DNA of 64,000 bases from Pomphorhynchus laevis (lineage: Eukaryota > Acanthocephala > Palaeacanthocephala > Echinorhynchida > Pomphorhynchidae). The position numbers and the translations under genes were made by a program. Location: contig WNNJ02002961.1 in assembly GCA_012934845.2 (NCBI GenBank), positions 61,921-125,920 of the forward strand, read 5' to 3'. Shown in pieces: positions 9,601-19,862 of this stretch; position 1 is the stretch's first letter, and every line of letters starts with the position of its first letter. The notes under the pieces are model-generated. The model was not told the origin of the DNA. It searched no databases and saw only the letters and a list, made by a program, of their open reading frames with translations.

Positions 9601-11120
9601 TAGCAAGTGCCATTTCATCATCACAATGACTCATCAGTGCCAGATCCCTCCAACTACTGGATGCAGAGGAGGACTGGCAGACGGCACACGACTCGTGTGC
9701 CGTCTGCCAGTCCTCCTCTTATATTTCTAAGATTTGTAAACAATTTTCAAGATTACATAGAGTCTTTGTTTTGTTATATATAAAATATCAAATTATATAT
9801 TATTAATTTATATTTATATATAATGATTCGTTGTCTTTCTAGTTAAGTTGGCTGAAACATGTACTGAGGAGGACAAAGAAAGTCTTTCTCGCAGTGTCCA
9901 AGACACATTATACCGAAAAGTGATTTTTCGAACCAGGCTTTTATTGCACAATCTTCTCTGTGAGCGACCGACTTGTGATGTTCAAAGGTGTAGTGACTGT
10001 GAATACACTCATTGGAATAGCGTTACAAGTGATCGACTGTCGCGTCCCGACCCTCGACAGCAGCTTCATTTATCAATCTAAATTATTTTAGATTATTTTA
10101 GTTAATTAATAGTTTTTTTAATTAGCAACTTGTTATTATAACGTGAACTAACAATATGTTAATTAAGAACAATTGATTTAAATGGTCTTTTCCATATAAA
10201 ATATCGATTATTGATTGCACAAATATTTGATTTTATAAACTTTACTTCTATAGATTTAATGTAGTTTATAGATTTTGGATTAAGGACATCTGGATTAAGT
10301 GGTTTTTGTCTTTTAACACTAAAAAGTTTAGCTGATTAGCTGATTCTGTTCCATAATTTAAAATTTAGAAAATGCATAAAAATCAATAATTTTTGATGAT
10401 TTTAAATAAACTACTCTTCTTTAAACGAGAAATAGCAATTTTAAAACTTAACTTGATACGGAAGTTATTCTGTTTTAAAAAAGCACAATTTTCGTTTATA
10501 ATTTTATAAATTTAATTTTCTTTGAGTTGTACAACGTGGTGCAGTTTAGCCATTTTGTTCATTAAAATTCAAAATTTATAAATAAAGATCAATAATTTAG
10601 ATTGTGATTCTTATTTAAAATCAATAATTTTGAATTGAAATCAATTCAGCACATGTAATCATTTTTACGATTTGATATGATTACGAGAAAATCAAAACAT
10701 GATCACAAATCACATTTATCGTTACATAGAACTTGACGTTAAGATTTTGAAAATTTAAAAATCGGAATCATAAAATTTTACTGTTTGCAAATCATGCTGT
10801 TTTTGTTGTACTATTTTAAGATATTGTTATTCTTCCGATGGCCATGGAAAACTTCTAAGTATATATTCATACTACCGGTTTTTGTTGCGTGCATTGCTAT
10901 TACATTTGCAATAGGTAATTAAAATATTCAACTGTTACTAATTATGTTGTATTAAAAAGGATTCACTAGAATACTGGACAATAAACATCACCTGATAGAT
11001 ATTATCACAGGAATTATATTTGGATTTATTATAGCTGTTATTTTTGTAAGAATGGAATACTCTAACTTACACTGTAGTATTTAATGTTTCAAGGTCATGC
11101 CCGTTCGAACGATTAAGTAA
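3870..11120 (+). CDS. lipid phosphate phosphatase (PAP2 superfamily), 8 exons
   Basis: A multi-pass membrane enzyme that dephosphorylates lipid phosphates such as phosphatidate and lysophosphatidate. My model joins 3870-3927, 3983-4134, 4186-4312, 8929-9136, 9180-9237, 10821-10914, 10960-11045 and 11094-11120: 810 nt, 269 residues, close to animal PLPP1-3. Every junction is GT-AG and keeps phase. The family motifs are all present: C1 KLSFGALRP (130-138), C2 SFMSNHAAS with H189 as nucleophile-assisting His, and C3 with R236, H242 and D246 in TRILDNKHHLID. The N-terminal RGFHCNDRTI is also typical. Hydrophobic segments fit six helices. C2 has Asn where the family usually has Gly (SGH). Five introns are 43-55 bp; the other two (4313-8928, 9238-10820) hold PLE debris and a palindrome. 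The last intron is optional: reading through 11046 ends 15 codons on, at TAA 11083. ATG 3870 directly follows CAG. I cannot say which paralogue it is. Confidence 0.88.
5240..5470 (+). repeat. PLE 3'-region repeat with structured core (old copy)
   Basis: Contains the recurring block starting CGTCATTAGCATGTATTTGG, followed at 5366 by the hairpin TTAGTCAATTC...AATTGACTT and an AT-rich tail. Related copies are at 31445, 32405, 32957, 45770 and 60488. Here the second and third complementary segments have drifted, so this is an old copy. It sits in the long intron of the phosphatase gene. Confidence 0.65.
6620..6651. repeat. AT dinucleotide microsatellite
   Basis: An uninterrupted run of AT/TA of about 30 bp in the phosphatase intron. 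Confidence 0.9.
6800..7215. repeat. short dispersed direct repeats, about 47 bp
   Basis: Two similar blocks at 6800-6848 and 7110-7160 share AACCTCATTTT and TTGCAGCGAACTTT. A third, weaker version follows at about 7180-7225 (GAACACCATCTTTTACAGC). Low-divergence local repetition, function unknown. Confidence 0.5.
9541..9719. repeat. GC-rich island ending in a perfect 55-bp palindrome
   Basis: About 180 bp of unusually GC-rich sequence in the 1.6 kb phosphatase intron. Its right end is a perfect inverted repeat: a 27-bp arm 9665-9691, one C at 9692, and the exact complement 9693-9719 (left arm begins AGAGGAGGACTGGCAGACGG). Composition and sharp edges suggest a foreign insertion, perhaps the end of a foldback element. 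No protein is recognised in it. Confidence 0.8.
9848..10081 (+). other. unassigned 77-codon open frame in an intron
   Basis: An open frame of better-than-background composition (MAETCTEEDKESLSRS...) inside the phosphatase intron. It lacks any family signature I know, and the phosphatase splices cleanly without it. Possibly part of the foreign GC-rich insertion just upstream. Not a confident gene. Confidence 0.2.
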
Positions 11121-11229
11121 CGCGGATGAATGTCTATATATTCCGTGCTAAGGAAGTACATATTGTTACTACATTTTAATGTTATATTTCTAACAAAAAC
11201 AATTACCGATTTTTGTTCTTAAAATCATT

Positions 11230-13210
11230 TTTGATTCACCGAGACCGACTTGATGAGCAGGACATTTAGGTGTAGGCTCAACCGATCCGTCATTGAGTGA
11301 TGAGTTCGGTTCGGGTCTCGCCTATTGTCAGTTGACATTCCCGGGTGCGGTATGGGCAACATATGACTGGCTTGTATCAGCCGTAGGGCTAGTTAGTTGG
11401 TGAACTAGCTCGGATCCCTCTTATAACACTAACGGTGGATTAATCTTAAGAAAGCAGAAAAGGCTCAATGAGGTTTTGTTTATTTGCATTAGAAGTTATT
11501 GGATTATCAGAGGATATGGCGACAGGGGAATCTGAACAAAAACCTGTCCCTTGCAGGAAATGTTATTGGATTACTTATGGATATGGGGAAAGCAGATATG
11601 AACAAAAACTACCATAATAAAAAGGATGACAAGAAACAATTTAATTGATCAAAATCAAAACGATGGATAGCTTACCAGTGACCGGAGGAATTGTCAAAGT
11701 CGGATGCCGTGCGCTCGGGCAGTTGCGCGGAATGGACGATCCAAACGTCGACGGTCATTGTAGTGGATCAGTCTATCTAAAGGAACGTGGAACGCTATTT
11801 CGCTGACGGAGAAATAACAAGATCTAGTGAGAGGTAAATAGTTCCGGTATCGAAATAGAAATCAATCCAGTCTTAAAAAATAATTTTTTTTCGGTATTCA
11901 ACTTTTAGATCAAGGTTAGACCTTGCACTATTCGGGAGTTCGTACTGAAAAGCGTAGACAGGCGGGTGTGGGGATACTCACAAACCCCCGGTTGTCGTTA
12001 GCTGCAAAGTTTTGCCCAAAAAACAAAGGTTGAAGTCCTTGAAACATTTAGTTAAAGGAGTAAAGTGGTTAACTGTTGTGTATGCCTATGCAACCAACAC
12101 AAGCTCAAAATACGCAGCTTTTGCGGATGAACTTCAGAATTTGCTTCAGGAGGGTAATTCCGATCTATAAGAAAGATAATCGATAATAATGTTCAAATTA
12201 TAGCAGCATTACAATTCTTAGCCTACCCGGTAAGCTATTTGTAAAAATTCTTGAGCTAATAATTCGACGGATAGCCGAGAGGAAGTTGCAGGAGGAGCAA
12301 TGTGGCTTTCGTTCTGATTGAGAAACTACATATTCGGTCTTCCCTTTTTCAACTATTCTCGAAAGCACCTGGAAGTACGCTCAACTGGTTCACGTGTATT
12401 TTGTAGATTTGGAGAAGGCGTTCGACGGGGTACCAATAGACAGGTTGTGAGACGTACTTAAGGAGTACAAAGTTCCGCACTACCTCAGTGTAGCCATGAC
12501 CTCCTTTTACGAAGTACGAGTTGCCTTCTTGTTTTATACAGGAAGTATGAGTCGCTTCCTGTAGGCGTTGGACTCCGTAGTGCTATCGTTTGTCTCCGCT
12601 TTTGTTCCTTGTTTACATGGATAAGATTTCAAGACGGGCCGCTTTGCCGGAGTTTATTCTTCAGTTTGGTCCCATCAGGGTATCATCTTTGCTCTTCACA
12701 GATGTGAGTTCTTGTTGCCCTCCAATACTGATGACTTAAAATGCTTGCCGGATCGATTTACGGCGGAATGCCAAGTGGCCAGGGTTGAAGTTAGTAAATC
12801 CAAAACTGTCTCGAAGTGCTCTGCTCGGAACAAGATAGCAGCGTCGATTCGAATTGATAAAAAGTTCTTACCCGACGTGGAAAAGTTTAAGTACTTGTGC
12901 GTTTTGTTCTCGAGTGATGGTAGGAATAATAGGGAGGTTAAGAAACGGATCTGAGCAGCTAACGCAATATTGGATGAGGCGATTGTTAAGGAATCTTGAA
13001 GTAAAGTTGCTGCTCCTCCAAGTTCAAGGAAGTCAGCTGATGTAGCTAGGCCACGTTTTGATGATGACTAGTTGGCGTCTTCCTTGTGAAGTGTTCCATG
13101 TTAGACTTTATTTTCGACGACCCTGAGGTATACCTCAATATAGATGGAGTAATCGAACTCTCCATCTGACCAAAGAACGTTTACGACTATCTAAAAGGAA
13201 AGTTTGATTG
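11230..13210 (+). mobile_element. RTE-like LINE, decayed
   Basis: Scattered frames on + spell a LINE. An endonuclease-like piece (KWLTVVYAYATNTSSKYAAF, about 12069) is followed by RT pieces: LEEQCGFRSD-like (QEEQCGFRSD), HVYFVDLEKAFDGVP (about 12392), TGRFAGVYSS, and a C-terminal thumb (CQVARVEVSKSKTVSKCS to FKYLCVLFSSDGRNN, 12760-12925). The wording of these motifs resembles RTE/Rex3-type elements of fish and invertebrates; the clade is an inference. The catalytic YADD block is lost and there are many stops. A conspicuous short-range duplication-free 5' block at 11230-11420 may be its 5' UTR. Confidence 0.55.
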
Positions 13211-13620
13211 ATCACTCAGAACTGTGATACTTGGTAACGTCGCGTCCGTGCACTGCCTCTACAATCCGACATCCGGATCAGTTAAAACAATGAACACATT
13301 TTTTATTTATTGTAATTTGTTTAAGTAAATGTTATGATTTGATGCCCAAAATTTAAATAACATTCCATAATTTTCCAATAAGTTTTCAAAATATCGAAAT
13401 TATTTCTACTAACAATCACAAATAAAAACTATATAATGCACCGAATTGTTGTGAATATTCAAAACTCAAATTCAAAAGTAAATAGTTAATGAAAAAGGTT
13501 TTAAAACCACAAATTGAATTGATTCACGATATACAACATTGATCATCTAGTTTGTGATCGAATTCCAGCTGGAAAGCACCATTGTGATTGACTTCAAATT
13601 ACAAAAATATAATCTTCAAA

Positions 13621-14065
13621 TTAAAACAACCACTGATTCTTCCAGATATGTAATAACACTGTGTACAAATACTCTCTAAATGTTAGTAAACAATAAATCG
13701 ATAAATCACTGGTTAAAAATATAAAAGGATTAATTTAATGAACAATCTCATTTTAAAATTTGATTCATGGCGTATATTTTATTTTTTTAATTAAAGAATT
13801 GTGGCTCTATTTATGCCAAAACATAAAATTAGCATTATTAAATTAAAACAACCATTGATTCTTCCAGATATGTAATAACACTGTGTACAAATACTCTCTA
13901 AATGTTATTAAACAATAAATCGATAAATCACTGGTTAAAAATATAAAAGGATTAATTTAATGTAGAATCTCATTTTAAAATGTGATTCATGACGTATATT
14001 TTTTATTTATTTTAATTAAAGAATTGTGGCTCTATTTATGCCAAAACATAAAATTAGCATTATTT
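13621..14065. repeat. tandem duplication, unit about 221 bp
   Basis: The segment 13621-13840 (TTAAAACAACCACTGATTCT...) recurs at 13843-14065 with only a few substitutions and small indels. Non-coding and AT-rich. The low divergence points to a fairly recent local duplication. Confidence 0.85.
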
Positions 14066-14354
14066 TTGTTACATTTAAATTTTTCTATTATTTGTAATGA
14101 TATGCAATGCGGTACATTTCGATCAGTCAATACATTTCAAACAACATTTTTGTTCGCTCTTATAATATCAAAATTGCTTTGCTTATTCATAATGTGATCA
14201 AAAGCATTGTACTTTTAAACAAGCAAAATCAAAAGATTTCACTTTTAATAATAAGGAATTTCTTAAATAAATAACTTAACAACCGCTAAAAATAACTAAA
14301 AAAGAGACAGTTGAAAAACAACAGTTCAAGATCGATAACGAAAAACAAGATGTT

Positions 14355-17300
14355 TAGACTTCACGATATTGTCACGGCCTCAGGTCCATCGAGATCTGAG
14401 CCTTCCAGCCAATCCAACACGTCGCTCTCCGACTGAACCACCAAGGGTCTTTCACCCCTGAAGAGTCCAATCGAGGCGGACTATGCTTGGGAATCGCGAG
14501 ATGAAGAGCTTGAGAAACCTTAGTCTTTGCTCTGGGGGACGTCCTCTTGAAAAGAAGACTAATCCCGAGATAGACCAAGTACCCTAGATGCGCACTTGAA
14601 TTTTCCCATTCAATGCAGATGCTGAGCTTGTTTAAGGGCCCACCTAGCTCTCTTCAGAATACCTTTGAGTCTACCAGGTCAGCTTTCGCAGACCAGTTCA
14701 CCGTAATGGTGAACCTCAGGTACTTTACTCGACTTGTGAAGGTAGGGAGTGGTTGATTAGTCAATATAAAAGAAAGAGCTGAGAGTGCCAGTCTTTTATT
14801 TTTTCTTTGTCACAGGAGCGCCACGAAAGACAACCGCTTGCGATTGGGAGGAGTTTAAAATAAAATTAGATATGGTAACTGATCTTTTAATCTTAAAAAA
14901 ACGGCTGATGTCATAGATTACATTTTTGCACCTACGTCCAGAGAACAGGGCTGTGGTATCATCAGCGTATACCACTAGATGTTGGTCGCGCTTAAAGTTT
15001 TTGTAAAGTTCAATATAGGCAGCAAGATACAAGATTGGAGAAAGTGGGGAACCTTGAGGCACACCTGTAATAGGGTAGAACTGACGTGCGATAGGGTCGT
15101 CTTCATAAAAGTATCGCTTGGTATATAACAATATTTCCACCCTGTTAACAATTCTCGCTGGTAACCCAAGGGACCGGAGAGAAGAAATAACGAAGGGAAT
15201 GGAAATGCGGTCAAATGCGACAGAAAAGTCAAGGAAAACAGCTGCAGCAAGCTGATTACTGTTATCTTGACAAAACTTATGCACTTCAACTATCGCTAAA
15301 TATACCAAGCGATCCTTTACGTAACCATGAAAACCTAATGGATTAAATTTCGCCTATATAGATGATCTCGGATTTTACGCGCAAGCGCTCTTTCGTAAAT
15401 GGAGATGAGGAAACATCAAGGGTTTGCGGTAAATAATCATTGCTTACATGCTCACAACATATCAGACTCGTAACTTCAAAAGTAGTAGACCTGACAGAGC
15501 GAGGAAATACAAAAATAGCATATGGATTAGATAAGGTATTGTGGATATTTTTGTTCAGGAAGGTCACTTTACAATACATCGTTCCTCATAGAGACCGCAT
15601 TAAACAAATTATTTGTTTATCATTTTACGCATTTTAGGCCTTGGCATCTTAGTAATTTATTGGTAATGTAATAAAAGATCAGTGAATGAAAATCGTTAAC
15701 TAACATTTTCTAATATTTTACCGAAGTAGGAACTTTTATGCAAGCAAGTAAATGAATAATAATCCTTAGAAAACGACAAGCTTATAAATTCGAGAATATG
15801 CAATCTTTCAATTTTAAGTTTTTACGTACCCGTAGAAACGTGATGGGATTAAATTTCGCCTACTTTAATGATTGCGGATTTTACGCGCATGCGCTTTTTC
15901 GTAAATGGAGATAATGGAGTTTTGGATCGAAATTGGCCGCAGATCTTTAGAACATGAAATCGACTTCTTTTTTGGCATAGAAACACGACGGCTGATATTA
16001 ATGCTCGCAATATCGGACGTGGAGGCTAGTAGCATAGTGATGGCGACCTCCTTTCTCTGACTGTCTGTTAAAAGCTGACAGACCTGAGTGGAGAGTGGCG
16101 CGTGGTGTTTGGAGGTGCCTATTTGTGGCCCCCAGGAGTTTAGGATATCTGTAACAGATAAGTCCCTGATCCTATAGTCGCCCCAAGGCGAGATTGGTTG
16201 GGGAGATAGAGTAGCCCATAATTATGTAGTGATTGTGAATCCTCCAAAGCTTTGTTAAGGCCTATGCTACTGATTTAACCCAATGCTATATTTTTACAGC
16301 AGACAAACTTATCCCTCTTAAATATCTTCCAAAAGAAAGACTCAGAAGGGTTAAGGCAAGAAATGCTCGCCTTATCCCTAATCAACTGGAACCTGTATCT
16401 GGGGCTCCAATATTCATTCGATAGGACCTGGCTGGCGAAAACAGAGAGATTAGGGAGGTGTAGCATTTTAGCGAGGGCCTTGAGTTTTGTTTGAGTGGGA
16501 TTGTATATATGACCTTTATAGGTAGTCGAAAGAAACGCGGTAGCTTGCGATGAGAGGTAGGAATTAAATTTGGTCAAACTCTCATTACCAATTCTGCGAA
16601 AGAGTTGGATAGCGCCTGAAAGAAAGCTACACTGATGGGGTCAAAGTGAAACCTCATTCTAAGCAACGTGTCTTCTTCCATCCGCCAACGAATTAGGTCA
16701 AGAGAGGTAGTCTGTTTTTGACGCGACTGCTCGGTACATGAGTTTCAACAACCACATCTTATGAAGCAGAAATATGTCGAGGAGAGAATTAGTTGTTGAG
16801 CAATGAAAGGTGGCAGACGGTGGTTTATTAAAAAGGTAGTCGTTCCTGGCTCTGCGGAGTGCTGCGTTAATCCAACGACCAGTTATGTCGATGAAGTCAT
16901 CATGTAACATGTCATAGCCACTACCTAAAATACGGTCCAGGAGCTCACGATTTTGTGAGTTTATCCTGGCCTAATATACATATTGGCTATACTGATACGT
17001 TTCCGTTCTTACAAAGTGATATAGCTAACAAGACAGTGCTGGACAGGAATAGTTTAAAAGGAGGGATGATTTTAAGGAGCATTTAACTATGGTTAGAGGA
17101 CCTTGAGATGAAGAGGAGTGAGGAGGGGTTATGTACGAAGTAAATTGGGTGTAAATATGCTTATGGATAAATCGAGTAATGTCCTGGGGAAGACGGATAG
17201 ACCGCGTCTCCTAAATGACTATAACATCTGCATCTCTACCAGATAAAAGCCTAAGGGCGGAAGCACCTCCCGAATTCCACTGAAGAATATTCAGTGAAAA

Positions 17301-18562
17301 AGACTCTTGATTACTTCCCATTGTGTTACGTCAGCTGAAGTGGGATGCCCCTTCTAGCCCAAGAGGTGGGAAGGCTGCCCTTCCCACAACCGGCCAAACT
17401 AGAAGTCATTTGCCCACTGACTTTATCTTTATTTCCCAATGAGGATGTCGCTACTTCCCATCCATTATCCTTCTTGGTAACTTTAAAGAGTCCAGACTCT
17501 GTTTAGAAGCATTTCGTTTTTTTGAAGACTGGGTTTTATTTGAGTGAGTCGTAATATTCGTCGTGATAGGAGAACGTAGCTCTTTAAACTTAGCCACAAG
17601 GTATTGAGTTAAAGTTCGCAACTCGTTCATATTTGCCTGGTGCCTAGCATCTATAAGCTTAATGATATCTGTTTGTCATTGTCATATCGGTAGATCTATT
17701 AGCCGAGCAGGCATCAGCGAAGTTGGCCGTCTTGCAGGGTGATCCGCAACGCCGCTTCTTGTAGTCTTTAAAGTAGCTACATTTTCTGGACCAAGAAGGA
17801 TGTTCACCGCTGCAGTTAGAACAATGGGGAGGCAATACAAACTTCCTCTAATAAAAATCAGATGATCCGCAGACTTCACTGGTCCGGGTCCGCTCGCAAT
17901 GAGAAGCCCAATGCCCCCATTGATGACATCAATTACAATGGGGCTACGTCAGGTGATCGGAGTCTATAAGTGTGAATGACAAATTGTGCCCAGAAAGGGG
18001 TTACATGCGCTGTTTGATAGGCATTCAGCCTGGTCAACCGACGTTGAGCAAAACGCAATCGGTAATGGTAGGCCGTTTCTGCCCGTGCTAGAACGTATAT
18101 TATGTAATTTATAAGTAGATTCTAGAGCCCTTACATCTTCCTCTGACATTAAGGGCGGAAAATTGTTTATTTTAAAGAAGCCTGAATAGAATTGAAAGTT
18201 GTCGTTCCGTAATCTGTTAAGTTCTTCTCGAAAAATTCCAAATAGACTGCCGCGATATCTGAGGTGCAGAAGGAAATGCGAACATCAGACTCAAAATATC
18301 TTATTGAATTGAATCAAATTCTATTTTTGTAAGCAATAGTGAACTCTCTCAGGAACTTATTAAAAAGGTTTTGTATTTCGAAAGGTTGTAGAAGTTTCAC
18401 TATAACAAGGTTTACCAGTTTTGGAACAGGAGGTAGTTCTCCCTCCGTGCTCGAGACCAAAAACTGAGAAGAAAGACCACTTTCCTTTTTAGCTGTAGCA
18501 GGAATAATTGTTTCCATTGAGCGCTTTGATCCTCCGATAATTGCCACTGACCTAATTTTCAC
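14355..18562 (-). mobile_element. LINE copy A (I/R1/Jockey-like family), inverted
   Basis: A near full-length but broken element read from 18562 down to about 14355. ORF1 remnants (18562-17680) include VKLLQPFEIQNLFNKFLREF and zinc-knuckle pieces (CSNCSGEHPSWSRKCS in another frame). ORF2 remnants include the endonuclease end (ITGRWINAALRRARNDYLF, 16870), a 100-codon spacer (16577-16275) and RT (15308-14796) with DFSVAFDRIS, TGVPQGSPLSPILYLAA and VYADDTTALF. The 3' end overlaps 14580-14360. It is head-to-head with copy B, about 120 bp apart. ORF2 is also interrupted by a roughly 440-bp insertion at 15410-15850. Confidence 0.85.
15340..15915. repeat. insertion in LINE copy A flanked by a 65-bp duplication
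   Basis: The LINE segment with GGATTAAATTTCGCCTA ... GGATTTTACGCGCA occurs twice, at about 15340-15405 and 15848-15912, with roughly 440 bp of unrelated AT-rich sequence between. The flanks match the single RT segment of copy B (21295-21345). Either an insertion with a very long target duplication or repair that copied the flank. Confidence 0.65.
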
Positions 18563-19052
18563 TTTAAATGCTTTTGTGCATTTACATAAGTAAATATAAT
18601 GATTCCAGACAAAAATTCATTCATCGTGGTGCTTATATAATACAAACACAAAAATAAATTAAAAATTTCAAATTCAAGCAAATATGGAACAGAATCCAGG
18701 TATTTCCAATGGAATTTTGACTGTAACAACACCCAAGGTGAGAGATTTGTTGTCTCATGATCACGAGGGTAATGGGGTTCTTCCCCCATACCCAAGCTTA
18801 GAAATCTAATAATTATTAAATTGGCCGAGCCTGTTGGAAGACATAATTTGTACAACATTTTCCTGCGAAGCTTCGCAGAACAGTATAAAAATAGAATATT
18901 ATTCAACACGGTAAGGTACTACGAGACCTCTGATTTACCACCTCTGATTTGGCTAATGCCTATAAATAATTTTTTAATAACAATCTTTCGAAGTTTGGTA
19001 GCCTGATTTCAAAGCCTATCATGGCTTCCTTGAAAAAAATCTTCCTTCTCAC

Positions 19053-19568
19053 TTGGAGCAAAAAGACATTGATGACCTTCAAGTACTTTTTAAAGTCTCT
19101 AATTTTCGCCCCATTAAAGGAAAGAATGGACTACCTATTCCAATAGGTTTTGTCTCGGCTCTCACCGACATTGCCGAGACGTTAACCAAAACGTCCTGCA
19201 ACCCGTTTCTGGGTTTTAATTTAAAGCTCATAATTCCTAAAAATGATGATATGACCTTCCCCCACTGCAATCTTTGTCATGGATGGGGGCAATGGGCCTC
19301 AATGTGTAAGTCAGAGAATATCTGTGGATACTGTTCATCTAAAGAATGTATCGACATCGGGGGACAATGTTCATCCACCCCACGATGTGTTAACTGCTCA
19401 GGTCCACATCCCTCCTGGTCCAGAAGAAGTGAGGCTTTTAATGCCTATCGTCTCAAATTCTGTTCTTCAGTACAGTTAAAACTCCTGCTAGCTATGCTAA
19501 AACCAGCGGTAGGATGTCTAACACGGACATCATACGTCTCTTCGATGCTCAAAAGCAAGCTATCTTAG
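19053..19568 (+). CDS. LINE copy B ORF1 C-terminal part (zinc-knuckle nucleic-acid-binding protein)
   Basis: 172 codons open in one frame. Residues 1-60 form a mixed alpha/beta segment (VLFKVSNFRPIKGKNGLPIP), a pattern repeated in copies C and D. Three closely spaced cysteine-rich knuckles follow: CNLCHGWGQWASMC, CGYCSSKECIDIGGQC and CVNCSGPHPSWSRR. Such ORF1 proteins bind the element RNA during retrotransposition. The upstream part (18683-19050) continues the same protein but with two adjacent stops near 18810. The frame also leaves the ORF1 track at about 19470, where the fifth reading (MSNTDIIRLFDAQKQAILG) continues to 19828. So ORF1 is broken. Confidence 0.75.
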   Translation: MEQKDIDDLQVLFKVSNFRPIKGKNGLPIPIGFVSALTDIAETLTKTSCNPFLGFNLKLIIPKNDDMTFPHCNLCHGWGQWASMCKSENICGYCSSKECIDIGGQCSSTPRCVNCSGPHPSWSRRSEAFNAYRLKFCSSVQLKLLLAMLKPAVGCLTRTSYVSSMLKSKLS

Positions 19569-19862
19569 GACAAATACAGCAACTAATCAATAGTCAGCTC
19601 GCACTGCTATATTTCTCTCCAATGATATCTCCAGCAACTATTCCAGAGTCAAAGAAACGAGGGACTTCAGCCCACACCGTACCTCCATTGAAGGTAGGCA
19701 GACTACTCAAGAACAAGTCAAGGAAAGACTCTACCACGAGAAATGAAGATATTGACCGTGGGAGAGTGCCCACCCTGGACGAAGTTAGTGGAGGGAAGGG
19801 CAACCCTTCCGCCCCTAGCTCTGTCTAGGAATGAGGTAATCCCACCCAGCTAACTCAACACA

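Noticed and set aside
9590-9650. Hammerhead-like CTGATGA - GTCAT/ATGAT stem - GAAA on the minus strand
   Set aside because: Stem II and the core bases fit, but no downstream UH with a stem I partner for CTGGCA and no stem III can be formed, so it is probably chance within the GC-rich island.
11046-11083. Alternative end of the phosphatase by read-through of the last 48-bp intron
   Set aside because: Possible, but GTAAGA...TTTCAAG is a typical short intron of this gene, so the spliced end at 11120 is preferred.
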